A stretch of DNA of 64,000 nt, taken from assembly GCA_964388485.1 (NCBI GenBank), contig CAYMAS010000004.1, forward strand, positions 1 to 64,000, given 5' to 3'. The notes beneath the pieces are model-generated. The model was not told the origin of the DNA, ran no database searches, and worked only from the letters and a program-made list of their open reading frames with translations. This document shows, piece after piece, positions 25,083-34,082 of the stretch; within the stretch, counting starts at the first letter, position 1, and each line of letters opens with the position of its first letter. The DNA comes from JBCDKH01 sp964388485 (GTDB lineage Bacteria > Planctomycetota > Phycisphaerae > Tepidisphaerales > Tepidisphaeraceae). The position numbers and the translations under genes were made by a program.

Positions 25083-25646
25083 ATGACGCCGTGTCGCCCT
25101 GCCGTCTTCTTTGATCGCGACAACACGCTCATCGTCGGCGTCGACTATCTAGGCGATCCCGACCTCGTGGAACTGATGCCCGGGGCGGCAGGATGTATCG
25201 CGACGCTGCGGCAGATCGGCTTCGCCATCATCGTTGTCAGCAACCAGAGCGGCGTGGCGCGGCGCAAGTTCACCGAAGATGACGTGCGAGCCGTCGATGG
25301 ACGTGTCGCCGACATGCTTCTTGCGGAAGACTCGAAGGCTGCGCTCGACTTGCAGCTCTATTGCCCGCATCACCCAAAGCTGACCGGGGACTGTGATTGT
25401 CGTAAGCCCAAGCCTGGCATGCTGCTGGACGCACGTGACAGGCTCCGCTTGAACCTTGCTACCTCGTGGTTGGTCGGCGATGCTCCGCGGGATATTGCAG
25501 CCGGTGCGGCGGCAGGTTGCCGGACGATTCTGCTGGACGTGCCGAACATCGAGCGGAGCCCGGCAGCGGATGAGGCGATGGCGGTAGAGCCCGATGAGCG
25601 GGCGGCGTCGCTCCAAGAGGTGACGGAGCTAATTCTAAGAACCTAG
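25083..25646 (+). CDS. gmhB: D-glycero-D-manno-heptose 1,7-bisphosphate 7-phosphatase (GmhB, HAD family)
   Basis: 187 residues, the usual length. HAD motifs: FFDRDNTLI (nucleophile Asp), VVSNQSG, then the GmhB zinc loop CPHHP with GDCDCRKPKPGM, and VGDAPRDIAAGAAAG. It removes the C7 phosphate of heptose bisphosphate on the route to ADP-heptose or GDP-heptose for LPS core or S-layer glycans. The related class histidinol-phosphatase uses the same motifs, so that activity cannot be excluded. It fits with the GT9 glycosyltransferase gene at 42108 and the glycan locus after 49 kb. Confidence 0.88.
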   Translation: MTPCRPAVFFDRDNTLIVGVDYLGDPDLVELMPGAAGCIATLRQIGFAIIVVSNQSGVARRKFTEDDVRAVDGRVADMLLAEDSKAALDLQLYCPHHPKLTGDCDCRKPKPGMLLDARDRLRLNLATSWLVGDAPRDIAAGAAAGCRTILLDVPNIERSPAADEAMAVEPDERAASLQEVTELILRT

Positions 25647-25651
25647 GCCGC

Positions 25652-26350
25652 TCAATCCCCCACGGGCTTCGCCGTCATCACGGCTCTCACGTGGAAGATC
25701 TTGACCTCTGAGGTCGCCTCATCGCTCTCGCTGAAGTTGCCAAAGAGCATGACGTTGACGTTCCCATCGTCCTCGATCGGACTAAGCCGAACACGAACTT
25801 CCTTGGGCCGCAGCTGCCGCTCGCCATCGGCGGCGGCGAACGCGATGTAGTTCTGGCTCTCGACCGCCCCCGTCTCGTCCGCTTCGTAGTACCACGCGGC
25901 ATCGGCAACGTCCGCGGGGGAGATGGACCCGCCGTCGCGGATCCGCTGACGCACCTGAGATGCTGCCTCAGGTGCCAGTGCAAGCTCCATTTCGAAGAAG
26001 AACGTCTGCCCTTCCCAACCTGCCTCCGTCGCCTCGGGCGGATCCTCGGTGAACAAGCGAGCGAGCACCCGCGTCGGCTCTTCATCAGACGCCCGCAGCC
26101 ACAGCCTTGCCGGCGGAAATTCATGCCGGGAGATGTTGCTTTCCTCGTCAATGAGCGTCACAAAGGCCACTTCCGGCTCGGCCTCGTCGTTCTCCAGAGG
26201 CTGCGTTGTCGGCGGCACCTCGACCGGATCAACTGGCGGCTGCGGCTTCATCACCATCGAACCACCACCGGCATCGTCCTCACAGCCGAGCAGGCCTACG
26301 CCCATCAGGGACAAGGCAGTCAGCGAGGCGATCAGGATCCGGCGTGACAT
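25652..26350 (-). CDS. Lipoprotein of unknown function
   Basis: 232 residues beginning with a lipoprotein signal (RRILIASLTALSLMGVGLLGC), with the lipobox LLGC. A Pro/acidic linker (PPVDPVEVPPTTQPLEND) leads to a globular domain with VAFVTLIDEES, FFFEMELALAPEA and VRVRLSPIEDDGNVNV, mostly beta. No family recognised. A much longer upstream reading is open in this frame, but it lacks a signal, so ATG 26350 is the start. It is convergent with gmhB. Confidence 0.8.
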   Translation of the reverse strand: MSRRILIASLTALSLMGVGLLGCEDDAGGGSMVMKPQPPVDPVEVPPTTQPLENDEAEPEVAFVTLIDEESNISRHEFPPARLWLRASDEEPTRVLARLFTEDPPEATEAGWEGQTFFFEMELALAPEAASQVRQRIRDGGSISPADVADAAWYYEADETGAVESQNYIAFAAADGERQLRPKEVRVRLSPIEDDGNVNVMLFGNFSESDEATSEVKIFHVRAVMTAKPVGD

Positions 26351-26459
26351 GAGGGGAGCGAGGGCGGCGTGCGGTGCCACCATACACCATACCTCATCGA
26401 CGCCGCAGCGGTTCCACATCCCACGATTCGGCCGATAAAACCGAGAAGCCCCAACCGCC

Positions 26460-27146
26460 TTAGTCGCGGAATCCGAGCTTCGCATCGTCATCATCGTCAC
26501 CAACCGAAGTTTGGCTCGACGCGATGATCGCAGTTGAGGCTTCGCCCAGCTTGTCCCGCAGTTCGCTTTGCGTTTGGCCGACAAGTCGGATGACCTTGGT
26601 TCCCGACGCCTGACCTCTGACGATCGACAGCTGGTGTCGCTCGACCTTGAGCACGCGTGTAAGCAGGTCCAGGACACTCGGGTTCGCCCGGCCGCTATCG
26701 GGGTCGCAGGCGACCTGCACCTCTAGTTGGTTGTCCTCGACACTGAGAACGCCCTCCTTCTTTCGCGGGCCATGCAGCTTGACGAGAAGTTCAGCCGGTC
26801 CGGCGTCTTCTTCTACCGGCGTCGTCGCCTCGTCGCCATCGCGACGATCGGCGGCGAAGAGAGCCTCCAGGTCGTCCTCGTCCATATCCTCGTCTTCGAC
26901 CGGAGCAGCACTTTCAGGCTTCTTCGGAATGACCGGCTCGTAGTTGATCGGAACCGGATAAAGCGTCGGCTTCTGCATTGCCTGCCAGAACGTGCGGTAG
27001 AAGATGACGAAAAAGTCGCGGGGATCCGTCTTGCCGAGGAACTTGGCCATCACCCGCGACGCCGCCATGACGCCGAGTACGACCAGCTCGAGCACGAGCA
27101 GCCACATCAGCCCATCGGGCCACCAGTCGAAGGCGACGCGGCTCAT
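26460..27146 (-). CDS. Membrane-anchored DUF167 (YggU-like) domain protein
   Basis: 228 residues. An N-terminal helix (GLMWLLVLELVVLGVMAAS) and a cytoplasmic linker rich in Asp/Glu (EDEDMDEDDLEAL) precede a C-terminal DUF167-like domain of about 75 residues with the hallmark GRANPSVLDLLTRVLKV and SIVRGQASGTKVIRL. DUF167/YggU is normally a free small protein, often next to the YggT membrane protein, so a membrane fusion is unusual. ATG overlaps the stop of the 81-residue gene before it (ATGA). Function of the family is unknown. Confidence 0.75.
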   Translation of the reverse strand: MSRVAFDWWPDGLMWLLVLELVVLGVMAASRVMAKFLGKTDPRDFFVIFYRTFWQAMQKPTLYPVPINYEPVIPKKPESAAPVEDEDMDEDDLEALFAADRRDGDEATTPVEEDAGPAELLVKLHGPRKKEGVLSVEDNQLEVQVACDPDSGRANPSVLDLLTRVLKVERHQLSIVRGQASGTKVIRLVGQTQSELRDKLGEASTAIIASSQTSVGDDDDDAKLGFRD

Positions 27147-27388
27147 ACCGACTCCGCCTTGGCCTCGCGATAAGCAGCGATGATCGCCTGGATGATTCGC
27201 CGACCGAGGAAGAAGACGATCGCCGCCACCAGCACGTAGTAGAGGCCGGCAAGGATCGCCTCGCTGACGAGCCACGTCTGAGCAATCTCCTTCTCTTCCT
27301 GGCCCAGATTGTGCGCGTAGTCGAGCGCTTCCTGAATCTTGTCCGAATTGAACAACGCCAGCGGCATCAGTGTGGGAACCCCGGTCAC
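27143..27388 (-). CDS. Small membrane protein
   Basis: 81 residues: an amphipathic N-terminal part (SDKIQEALDYAHNLGQEEKE) then one membrane helix (AGLYYVLVAAIVFFLGRRI) and a short basic tail. GTG 27388 overlaps the ribD stop (GTGA); an internal ATG at 27367 is the alternative. Both ends overlap neighbours, which supports a translationally coupled chain lspA-ribD-this gene-DUF167 protein. No family recognised. Confidence 0.7.
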   Translation of the reverse strand: MTGVPTLMPLALFNSDKIQEALDYAHNLGQEEKEIAQTWLVSEAILAGLYYVLVAAIVFFLGRRIIQAIIAAYREAKAESV

Positions 27389-28530
27389 GCCGAGCGTTGT
27401 ACCGATTGAACGATCAACCGTGCAAGTCGGAGGTCCGAAGATTCTGTCGCTGACGAGGATGTCGCAGGATCCGGCAACACTTGTTCCACCAAATGATCCG
27501 AGCCGACGTCGACGGTGCCGGTCACTTGCCAGTCACTCCTCGGAGCGGCAAGGCCGTCGTCGCCGATCCTCGTGGTGCCTCGGAAGATCCAAATGCGGTC
27601 CGCCAGACGCTGATCAATGAGAAACCTTGCCAGCGTCGGCCCCGGCTCCACGAGCAAATGCGTCACGTGCCGACGATAAAGGTCTTCGTAAGCGTCAAGC
27701 ATCGCAAACCGCATCCCGCCGCGGCCGTTGTCGTGACCAGGAAGACGGACCACCTCCACATGCTCCGGCAGATCGATAAGATCGTGCCGGTCGTGCGTGT
27801 AGAGCAGCGTCGGCTCGCCGGACCAGAGATGCCGCGCCCTTGGCAGCCGCAGCGAGTTGCTGAAGACAACTCGCAGGGGTCTCCGCGCTGAGTCCTCCAC
27901 GCGAACGGTCAGCCGCGGGTCGTCGTTGATCACCGTGTTCGTGCCGACAGCAATGGCGTCGCACCGGCTGCGAAGTTCCTGCACAAGTCTGTCTGACGTC
28001 CCGCTCGTGATCCGCACGGGTCTGCCCTGACGTCCCGCGACCCGACCGTCAGCACTGACGGCCCACTTGAGCGTGACAAAGGGCCGCTGCTGTTCGAGGC
28101 CAATGCGGAACGGCTCGATCAACCGGCGGCAGATTTCCCCGAGAACGCCCTCGACTACGTCGATGCCTGCTCTCCGAAGCGTCGCGATGCCGCCGCCGCT
28201 GACCCGCGGGTTGGGGTCGCGGCAGCCAATGACGACCCGGCTCACCTTCGCCTCGATCAAACGCGGCGCGCACGGCGGCGTCTTCTTCCCGCGGCCGCTG
28301 TGACAGCACGGTTCGAGCGTCACGAAAGCTGTCGCGCCTGCGACATTCGGCCCGTCCGACAACGCCGCCGCCTCGGCATGTGGTCCGCCAAACCTCGCAT
28401 GGTGCCCCTCGGCGACGACCTGCCCGTCCCGCACCATGACGCACCCGACGGGCGGATTCGGCTCGACCCAGCCACGACCACGATCCGCCAGCTTGATCGC
28501 CCGCTGCATCCACCGCTCGTCCGTCGTCAT
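27385..28530 (-). CDS. ribD: Bifunctional riboflavin enzyme RibD (deaminase/reductase)
   Basis: 381 residues, full length. The N-terminal deaminase has the zinc site PHAEAAAL and PCCHSGRGKKTPPC; the C-terminal reductase domain starts at RPFVTLKWAVSADGRVA and contains the NADPH-binding GTNTVINDDPRLTVR and LLVEPGPTLARFLI. It performs steps two and three of riboflavin synthesis from GTP. No other rib genes or FMN riboswitch are visible here. Its ATG overlaps the lspA stop. Confidence 0.95.
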   Translation of the reverse strand: MTTDERWMQRAIKLADRGRGWVEPNPPVGCVMVRDGQVVAEGHHARFGGPHAEAAALSDGPNVAGATAFVTLEPCCHSGRGKKTPPCAPRLIEAKVSRVVIGCRDPNPRVSGGGIATLRRAGIDVVEGVLGEICRRLIEPFRIGLEQQRPFVTLKWAVSADGRVAGRQGRPVRITSGTSDRLVQELRSRCDAIAVGTNTVINDDPRLTVRVEDSARRPLRVVFSNSLRLPRARHLWSGEPTLLYTHDRHDLIDLPEHVEVVRLPGHDNGRGGMRFAMLDAYEDLYRRHVTHLLVEPGPTLARFLIDQRLADRIWIFRGTTRIGDDGLAAPRSDWQVTGTVDVGSDHLVEQVLPDPATSSSATESSDLRLARLIVQSVQRSA

Positions 28531-29173
28531 GCCGACGCCTCATCATCCAACGTCGGCTCGGGCTCCGGCAGGAACAGGCTCAGGAACAGAATGACCGTCA
28601 CGCCGACGCACAGGTACGAGTCGGCGAGGTTGAAGACCCAGGGGAAGACCTCGTGGTCCGGCAGCGAACGGCTGAGCATCGACCATCGGACGTCCGGCAG
28701 CATGTGGAACATGTCGCGGACGTAACCGTATGCGAGGCGGTCGTAGAAGTTGCCCACCACGCCCGCCAGCAACATCGCGAGCGTGCCGCGATAGACGCGA
28801 GATCGCAACATCGTCGGCCCGCCGCGACGGCGTTCGAGCCGGATCGAGTGCACGAAAAAGCCGCTCAAGGCGAGGCATGCCACGACGCCCACTGCCAGGA
28901 ACAGCGGCCTGTTGCCTTGTCCCATACCCATGGCCGCACCCTGATTCGCCACGGCGGTCAGGTTCAGGCCATAGGGCACGACCTCCGTCTGCGGCATCGG
29001 CCGGGGCTCGAGGAAGACGCGGTTGAACGGCTCCGGTCGATCGTCTGCCACGTCTCGCCAGTGACGAAGTGCGACCAGGCCCAGGATTTGACCACCAGAT
29101 CCGCCACCAACGCCGCCGCGAAGATGCCGACCGCAGTCAGGAGTATCGGGATCAGCGGGCGACCAGAGGACAC
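28527..29173 (-). pseudogene. lspA: LspA, lipoprotein signal peptidase, reading frame broken by a frameshift
   Basis: LspA cleaves signal peptides from prolipoproteins. The N-terminus reads in one frame from ATG 29173 (PLIPILLTAVGIFAAALVAD, then LVVKSWAW), which stops near 28964. The rest, including LTAVANQGAAMGMG, GNFYDRLAYGYVRD and FNLADS with both catalytic Asp residues, is in another frame and ends at 28527. The frames meet at about 29030-29045, where one missing base (or two extra) would join them. Because lipoproteins exist in this window, a sequencing or assembly error is as likely as a true mutation. The stop overlaps the ribD start. Confidence 0.8.
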
Positions 29174-29244
29174 GATGGCGGCAGTCTATTCGTCGCGGAT
29201 TTGCGGGTTCACGACCGACGGGCGATTGCATTAGTTTCGCGGGC

Positions 29245-30057
29245 ATGGAGAACCAACCGACCGCTTCACCCACCCGCCGCGACCTGCTTGCCGGCATCCC
29301 GATCGGTGCCGCCGGAGCTGCAATGTTGGGCATGACAGGACTCGCAGGTGCGGATGATCATGGTCACGATGGTCACAGCGGCCCGCCGATGCCCAAGAAG
29401 CTCATGAGCGTTTTGCAGTCGATGCACGACGGCAACGAGTACACCCTGCCGCCGCTGCCCTACGCGTATGACGCCGTCGATGCCGCAATCGATGAGCAGA
29501 CGATGCGGCTGCACCACGACAAGCACCACGCCGGTTACGTCAAGAACCTCAACGAGGTCGTCAAGGAGTACGCCAACGACAAGTACGTCGACGGCCACCA
29601 CGTGTACGGCCTCGACCGTGGCCTGAGCTTCAACTACGGCGGCCACGTGCTGCACTCGATCTTTTGGGCGACAATGGGGCCTGACGAGAACGGCACCATG
29701 GGCGGCGAGCCCAGAGGCAAGCTCGCCGAAGCGATGATGCAGAGCTTCGGCTCGTTGGACGGCTTCAGGACGACCTGGAGCAAGACCGCCGCAAGCGTCA
29801 AGGGCAGCGGCTGGGTGCAAATGGTGTTCGATCCCGTCGCCGTAAGCCTGCGGATCGTCGGCGTGAACGATCATGACAAGGGCTTCCTGCCGGGCACCTT
29901 CCCGCTCTTGCCGCTCGATGTCTGGGAGCACGCCTACTACCTCCGCTTCCAGAACAAGCGGGCGGAGTACGTCGACGCCTTTTTCAAGGTGATCGACTGG
30001 AGCACAGTCGACGCGCTCTACGCAATGGTCTCGGCCCCATATGAAAAGGGCCGATGA
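29245..30057 (+). CDS. Iron/manganese superoxide dismutase with Tat signal
   Basis: 270 residues. The first about 45 residues contain a twin-arginine signal (TRRDLLAGIPIGAAGAAML), so the enzyme is exported folded with its metal. The SOD part has LPPLPYAYDAVDAAI and metal ligands His in HHDKHHAGYV, His in GGHVLHSIFW, and Asp/His in LDVWEHAYYL. A His-rich linker (HGHDGHSG) after the signal may bind metal. Fe and Mn forms cannot be told apart safely here. It is divergent from lspA; a protective role in the periplasm is inferred. Confidence 0.93.
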   Translation: MENQPTASPTRRDLLAGIPIGAAGAAMLGMTGLAGADDHGHDGHSGPPMPKKLMSVLQSMHDGNEYTLPPLPYAYDAVDAAIDEQTMRLHHDKHHAGYVKNLNEVVKEYANDKYVDGHHVYGLDRGLSFNYGGHVLHSIFWATMGPDENGTMGGEPRGKLAEAMMQSFGSLDGFRTTWSKTAASVKGSGWVQMVFDPVAVSLRIVGVNDHDKGFLPGTFPLLPLDVWEHAYYLRFQNKRAEYVDAFFKVIDWSTVDALYAMVSAPYEKGR

Positions 30058-30235
30058 AGGTGAGCCTCACCGGGTCGAGCGGTTTCATCGGAGCGGCCAC
30101 CGTTATCACGTAGCCGTGGCGGGTTTGACGGGATCTGGAACGACGTCAACGAGCTGCTGCCGCAGCTGCTCGCTGCTCCGCCGTCGAATCATAATGAGGT
30201 TGACTTGGATGGTCAGCCAAGGATGCCGATTCACC

Positions 30236-31339
30236 TTAAGAAGAGAGCCGGCGATCAATCCACCCGCCTGCAAGGACCAGATCATCGTCATAGCAGACGA
30301 CTGCCTGCCCCGGAGCGACGGCCGATTGCGGTTCATCGAACAGCACCTCCAGCCGCTCGCCGTCGGATCGCACCGCCGCCGGCACCGGCTCGGCGTTGTA
30401 GCGAATCTTTGCCTGGCACCAGATCGCCTTGGCACCGATGCGAGGTGACAAAATGTTGATCTTCGACGCAACGAGACCTCGCGACAACAACGCTTCGCGT
30501 CCCCCGATGACGACGCGGTTCGTCTCGGCATCGACGTCAACCACGTAGATCGGCTTACCCACCGCCAGTCGCAGGCCACGCCGTTGACCGATGGTATACT
30601 TCTGAAAGCCAGTGTGCTCACCGACGACGGTCCCGCTGGTGTCGACGACCTTGCCCTGCTTCATGCCTCGGCCGCGACGGGCGACGAGGCTGGCGTAGTC
30701 GTTGTCGGGCACGAAGCAGATTTCCTGCGAATCCGGCTTGTTGAAGACCGGCAGGTCCAGCTCCTCCGCCATTCGCCGGATCGCCGGCTTCGAGTAGCCG
30801 CCGATCGGCAGGAGCATCTCACGCAGACGACCCTCGCTGGCACCGAAGAGGACGTAGCTCTGATCCTTCGTGTAATCGACGCCCCGCAGCAGGCGTGTTC
30901 CAGCTTCGCCGTGCTCGATCCGCGCATAATGGCCGCTCGCGACGTAGCTGGCACCGACGGCTTCGGCATAATCGTGCAACCGTCCGAACTTGAGCCAGTC
31001 GTTGCAGCGGACGCACGGATTGGGTGTCCGACCTGCGTCGTACTCGCTGACGAAGTAATCGATGATCCGCTTGAAGTCCTTCTCGAAGTTGAGGACGTAA
31101 AGCGGGATTCCAAGCTGATCCGCAACCCGACGAGCATCGGCGGCGTCGTTGACGCTGCAGCAGCCCTGCTTGTGCTTGCGACGATCGGTCGAGCAGGCCT
31201 CGTCTTCCTGCTGAGCGGCACCGTTCCGCATGAAGCAGCCGAGGACGTCGTACCCCTGACGCAACAACAATGCTGCCGCTACGCTCGAGTCGACGCCGCC
31301 GCTCATCGCGAGGACGACCTTCTTGCGTCCGGTGGCCAT
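30236..31339 (-). CDS. mnmA: tRNA-specific 2-thiouridylase MnmA
   Basis: 367 residues. It makes 2-thiouridine at the wobble base of tRNA for Lys, Glu and Gln. The PP-loop AMSGGVDSSVAALLL binds ATP; the catalytic cysteines lie in NPCVRCNDWLKF and SQEICFVPDND; FQKYTIGQRRGL is the usual late motif. Compared with typical MnmA, an insert rich in Cys (after FMRNGAAQQEDEACSTD) is present near residue 45. ATG 31339 is clear. It is transcribed as a single gene. Confidence 0.95.
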   Translation of the reverse strand: MATGRKKVVLAMSGGVDSSVAAALLLRQGYDVLGCFMRNGAAQQEDEACSTDRRKHKQGCCSVNDAADARRVADQLGIPLYVLNFEKDFKRIIDYFVSEYDAGRTPNPCVRCNDWLKFGRLHDYAEAVGASYVASGHYARIEHGEAGTRLLRGVDYTKDQSYVLFGASEGRLREMLLPIGGYSKPAIRRMAEELDLPVFNKPDSQEICFVPDNDYASLVARRGRGMKQGKVVDTSGTVVGEHTGFQKYTIGQRRGLRLAVGKPIYVVDVDAETNRVVIGGREALLSRGLVASKINILSPRIGAKAIWCQAKIRYNAEPVPAAVRSDGERLEVLFDEPQSAVAPGQAVVCYDDDLVLAGGWIDRRLSS

Positions 31340-31386
31340 GTGGAAGCATATACGAGTTGCGTCGCCAAACCGGCCTGATGCGTCCG

Positions 31387-31908
31387 CTACTCGGGCTCTT
31401 CGAGGATCTTCAACGCCTGTGCCGCGGAACGAAGCCGCGTCGCCAAGGCCTGTGCTTCATCCGGTCGCAGATTCATCGTCTCGAGCAGGTCGATCCGCCA
31501 CACGCCGCCGACGCGCCGGACGGTGAAACTACTGGGCCGCCCGTCGCCATCGCCCGTCACCACGCGAGCCGTGTCGCCGTCGCTTTCTACCGTCGCCGTC
31601 TCAACTTCCAGCATCGGCAGCTGCGTCAAATCATCGGCATCCAAACCCGCAGCCACCGCATCAACAAAGCCGGTTGCGAGCTGCTGCTGCTCCGCCTCTT
31701 GAATCACGCACCCGATGACATCAGCCCGATGCCCAGCCGTCAGGCACATCGCGAAGCTCGCCACCGCTTCTCGTGGCCCAGAAAGGTCGACATGCTCCGC
31801 AACGCTGGGACCCCGCTGAATCCACCAAGTTGCCACACCCCCCGCTGCCACCAGCCACACGACGGCGACGGCGGAGAAGGTGAGGGTGGCTTTACCGACT
31901 CGTTTCAT
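31387..31908 (-). CDS. Membrane-anchored protein of unknown function
   Basis: 173 residues: one N-terminal helix (TFSAVAVVWLVAAGGVATWW) and an extracytoplasmic domain with GPREAVASFAMCLTAGHRADVI and a C-terminal beta-rich part (FTVRRVGGVWRIDLLE). The pattern of a helix, a count-limiting helical part and a final W-R-I-D-L strand resembles NTF2/DUF4878-like domains, but this is weak. Its ATG overlaps the stop of the upstream gene (31905), so the two are coupled. Confidence 0.7.
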   Translation of the reverse strand: MKRVGKATLTFSAVAVVWLVAAGGVATWWIQRGPSVAEHVDLSGPREAVASFAMCLTAGHRADVIGCVIQEAEQQQLATGFVDAVAAGLDADDLTQLPMLEVETATVESDGDTARVVTGDGDGRPSSFTVRRVGGVWRIDLLETMNLRPDEAQALATRLRSAAQALKILEEPE

Positions 31909-32999
31909 GCCGGCTTCTCCAAGTAGCCGCGTTCGCCGAAGTAGTCGATCGCCTCCTGAACGCCGCGAAAGACTTTCGTCGCCGTCTCAGTGATGAACGG
32001 GCTCGGCGGGCGGTCTGGCATCCAGACGACGTAGACCTCCTTGCCGCCCTCCCAGGCGTGGTGCAGCTCCCGCTCGACGCCGCTCGACAGACCGGGGCCG
32101 CCGCCGGGAAGTTCGGGGACGAGGCTGACGATCATGTCGCTCTGGTCGACCATCTTGAAGTCGCGGGCGTAGATCTGGCCCATGATGTCGCCGCTGATCT
32201 GGAGCACCTGCTGCGTCTCCAGCGTCGTCGGCCCGTCGGCTGCCTCGACCGTCACCGTCGCCTCGCCCGCCTCCTTCGCCGCCAAGCCCTTCGTGTGGAG
32301 CACGAACTCGTCCACGTCCGCCGGGTCGAAGCAGATGAAGTGCTCGTAGAGCGACTCCTTGAACCGCTCGATCTCCGCCAGCGTGTCGGGCAGGTCCATC
32401 ACGTGCGTCATCGGAAACGACGGGTAGACCTTCTTCCGCCACGGCTCGAACAAGAGCCGATAGACCGTCTCGGCCGTCAGCTTTTCCCGACCCCGGCTGA
32501 TCATGTAGAAGTGGCCGTGACCCTTCTGGATATTCGCCAGAATTTCCGTTGCCAGAAGCTCCTCCTCACGCCAGACCATGATGTCCTTCAGCGTGTGCTC
32601 CACGTTTGAGTGCTCGCGGCTGAGGCGTTGGTGGACGCTCTCGGCATTATCGAGCAGCGTCATGTAGACGTTCGGGTCGAACGCCTGCATCTGGTCGTAG
32701 TCGAACGCGCTGAACAGGCCGTGCCGCCAGCGGAAGGTCGCGTGCGTGTTGATGAGCACGTGCTCGTGCCGATCGCCCATCCGCAGGATCTCCTTGAAAA
32801 CAGCACGCCGGAGCGTGTTGAGCCGCGTGATCGGCAGGTTGAGAATCCGACCGGCCGGCACATCGGGAGCCTCGGCGTACATCATGTCGCCGACGTGGCA
32901 GACCTTCAAGTCGTGACCGTTCTCGCGGGCGTGCTGCTGCACCGTGTCGAGATAAGGCTTCTTCTCAACGCCGACTTGTCCGGTGAAGATCGCTCGCAT
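31905..32999 (-). CDS. Two-domain protein: nucleotide-kinase-like and deoxyribosyltransferase-like
   Basis: 364 residues. The N-terminus (MRAIFTGQVGVEKKPYLD) looks like the first strand and a degenerate P-loop of an adenylate-kinase-type fold, followed by LINTHATFRWRHGLF. The C-terminal region from about residue 260 (ISGDIMGQIYARDFKMVDQ, then MIVSLVPELP, SSGVERELHHAW, VYVVWMPDRPPSPF) matches the nucleoside 2-deoxyribosyltransferase/YtoQ-like Rossmann pattern, which hydrolyses or exchanges nucleoside bases. ATG 32999 starts exactly at the first strand. Substrate unknown. Confidence 0.7.
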   Translation of the reverse strand: MRAIFTGQVGVEKKPYLDTVQQHARENGHDLKVCHVGDMMYAEAPDVPAGRILNLPITRLNTLRRAVFKEILRMGDRHEHVLINTHATFRWRHGLFSAFDYDQMQAFDPNVYMTLLDNAESVHQRLSREHSNVEHTLKDIMVWREEELLATEILANIQKGHGHFYMISRGREKLTAETVYRLLFEPWRKKVYPSFPMTHVMDLPDTLAEIERFKESLYEHFICFDPADVDEFVLHTKGLAAKEAGEATVTVEAADGPTTLETQQVLQISGDIMGQIYARDFKMVDQSDMIVSLVPELPGGGPGLSSGVERELHHAWEGGKEVYVVWMPDRPPSPFITETATKVFRGVQEAIDYFGERGYLEKPA

Positions 33000-33174
33000 C
33001 TGTCGCGAGCGTAGGGGCTGGAGAGGCCGGCACGTAGGCCGACGGTTGGCGGACCTTCGAATGGACAGCAGGTCGTCCTGGCTCTTGTAGCTGACGTGAT
33101 CTCCGCTCACCTTCGAACTCACCAATCCGAGCAATGCCAGGGACGACGAGATGGGCAGATTCCAGGCAAATTCT

Positions 33175-33930
33175 TCAGACGTCGAGTCGCAACATGCGGC
33201 TGAGCTTACAGGCCCGCTCGAAGTCGTCGCGACGAACCGCCTTCTGGATCAACCGAGGCAGCCTGACCGCCGGCTGGCGATGAAGCTGGCGTCGCAGGCG
33301 ACGCAGGACGTGGTCCAAGGCCTCGACTTCCTGCACGCCCAGCCACGGTTGCCGCGTCAAGCTGCGAAGCTCCACAATTCGCCGCCGAGCCCGCTTGATG
33401 ACGTGAAGTGCTTCGTAAGCCTGGTTCTGGGCGACCTGTCTCGCCGACTCCGCGCGAGCTCGCATCATGATCGCGTAGACCATCCACCGGTCCTGCGAAG
33501 TCGCAACCTCACCATCTATGTTCCGGCGGATCAGGTCGATCGCCGCCAGGTGGTGGTTGGCGTCGCGGATGACGCGGTTCCACTGCTCCAGCAGGAACCA
33601 GCCGAGGTAGCGGCGAGCAACGAGTCGAGCTTCGCGATCAAGCTGCTTCGCCTGTTCGAGATCGAGACGGTCCAGCCGCCGAAGCTGCGACAGCCACGTC
33701 GCGTCGGTGGCGGGATCAGGCGAGCCCTCGGCATCAAGTTGAATCAGGCCCAGGCCCGATTCGATCCGGAGGTGCATCTTCAGCCGGCCGTCGTCGCCCT
33801 GGACGAGCCGAGCCGCGGTTTCCTCACCACGCCACTGATCGAGCAGCGGCGTCAGGTCCTTCGAGAACGCGGGAGCCGAGGCAGGTGCTTCGCGGTCATC
33901 CTTGTCGTCGGTGGCGAGGGCGAGGGGCAT
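33175..33930 (-). CDS. Helical protein with C-terminal UVR-like motif
   Basis: 251 residues from ATG 33930. The middle (LGLIQLDAEGSPDP, DREARLVARRYLGWFLLEQW) and the Arg-rich helices (ALHVIKRARRRIVEL) suggest a cytoplasmic all-helical protein. The last about 25 residues (IQKAVRRDDFERACKLSRML) match the UVR motif of UvrB/UvrC and McsA, a short helical hairpin for protein contact. Similar UVR-tailed proteins of unknown role occur in many planctomycetes. It is divergent from the YgfZ-like gene, 152 bp away. Confidence 0.7.
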   Translation of the reverse strand: MPLALATDDKDDREAPASAPAFSKDLTPLLDQWRGEETAARLVQGDDGRLKMHLRIESGLGLIQLDAEGSPDPATDATWLSQLRRLDRLDLEQAKQLDREARLVARRYLGWFLLEQWNRVIRDANHHLAAIDLIRRNIDGEVATSQDRWMVYAIMMRARAESARQVAQNQAYEALHVIKRARRRIVELRSLTRQPWLGVQEVEALDHVLRRLRRQLHRQPAVRLPRLIQKAVRRDDFERACKLSRMLRLDV

Positions 33931-34082
33931 GGAGGAGGTCCTTGACGGGCGGCGGGTTGACGTTGACCCGCGATCGGCCGCGAAATCCATCCGCGGCGGG
34001 CGATAGGGTAACGGCCGCTCGCCAATGGCGCGAGCCTCCAATTGGCGCGCAACATGTCGCCGGATCCTCGATAGTTTGCACC

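Noticed and set aside
30058..30235. Possible RNA gene in the gap after the superoxide dismutase gene
   Set aside because: No cloverleaf, conserved T-loop or strong stem-loop could be found.
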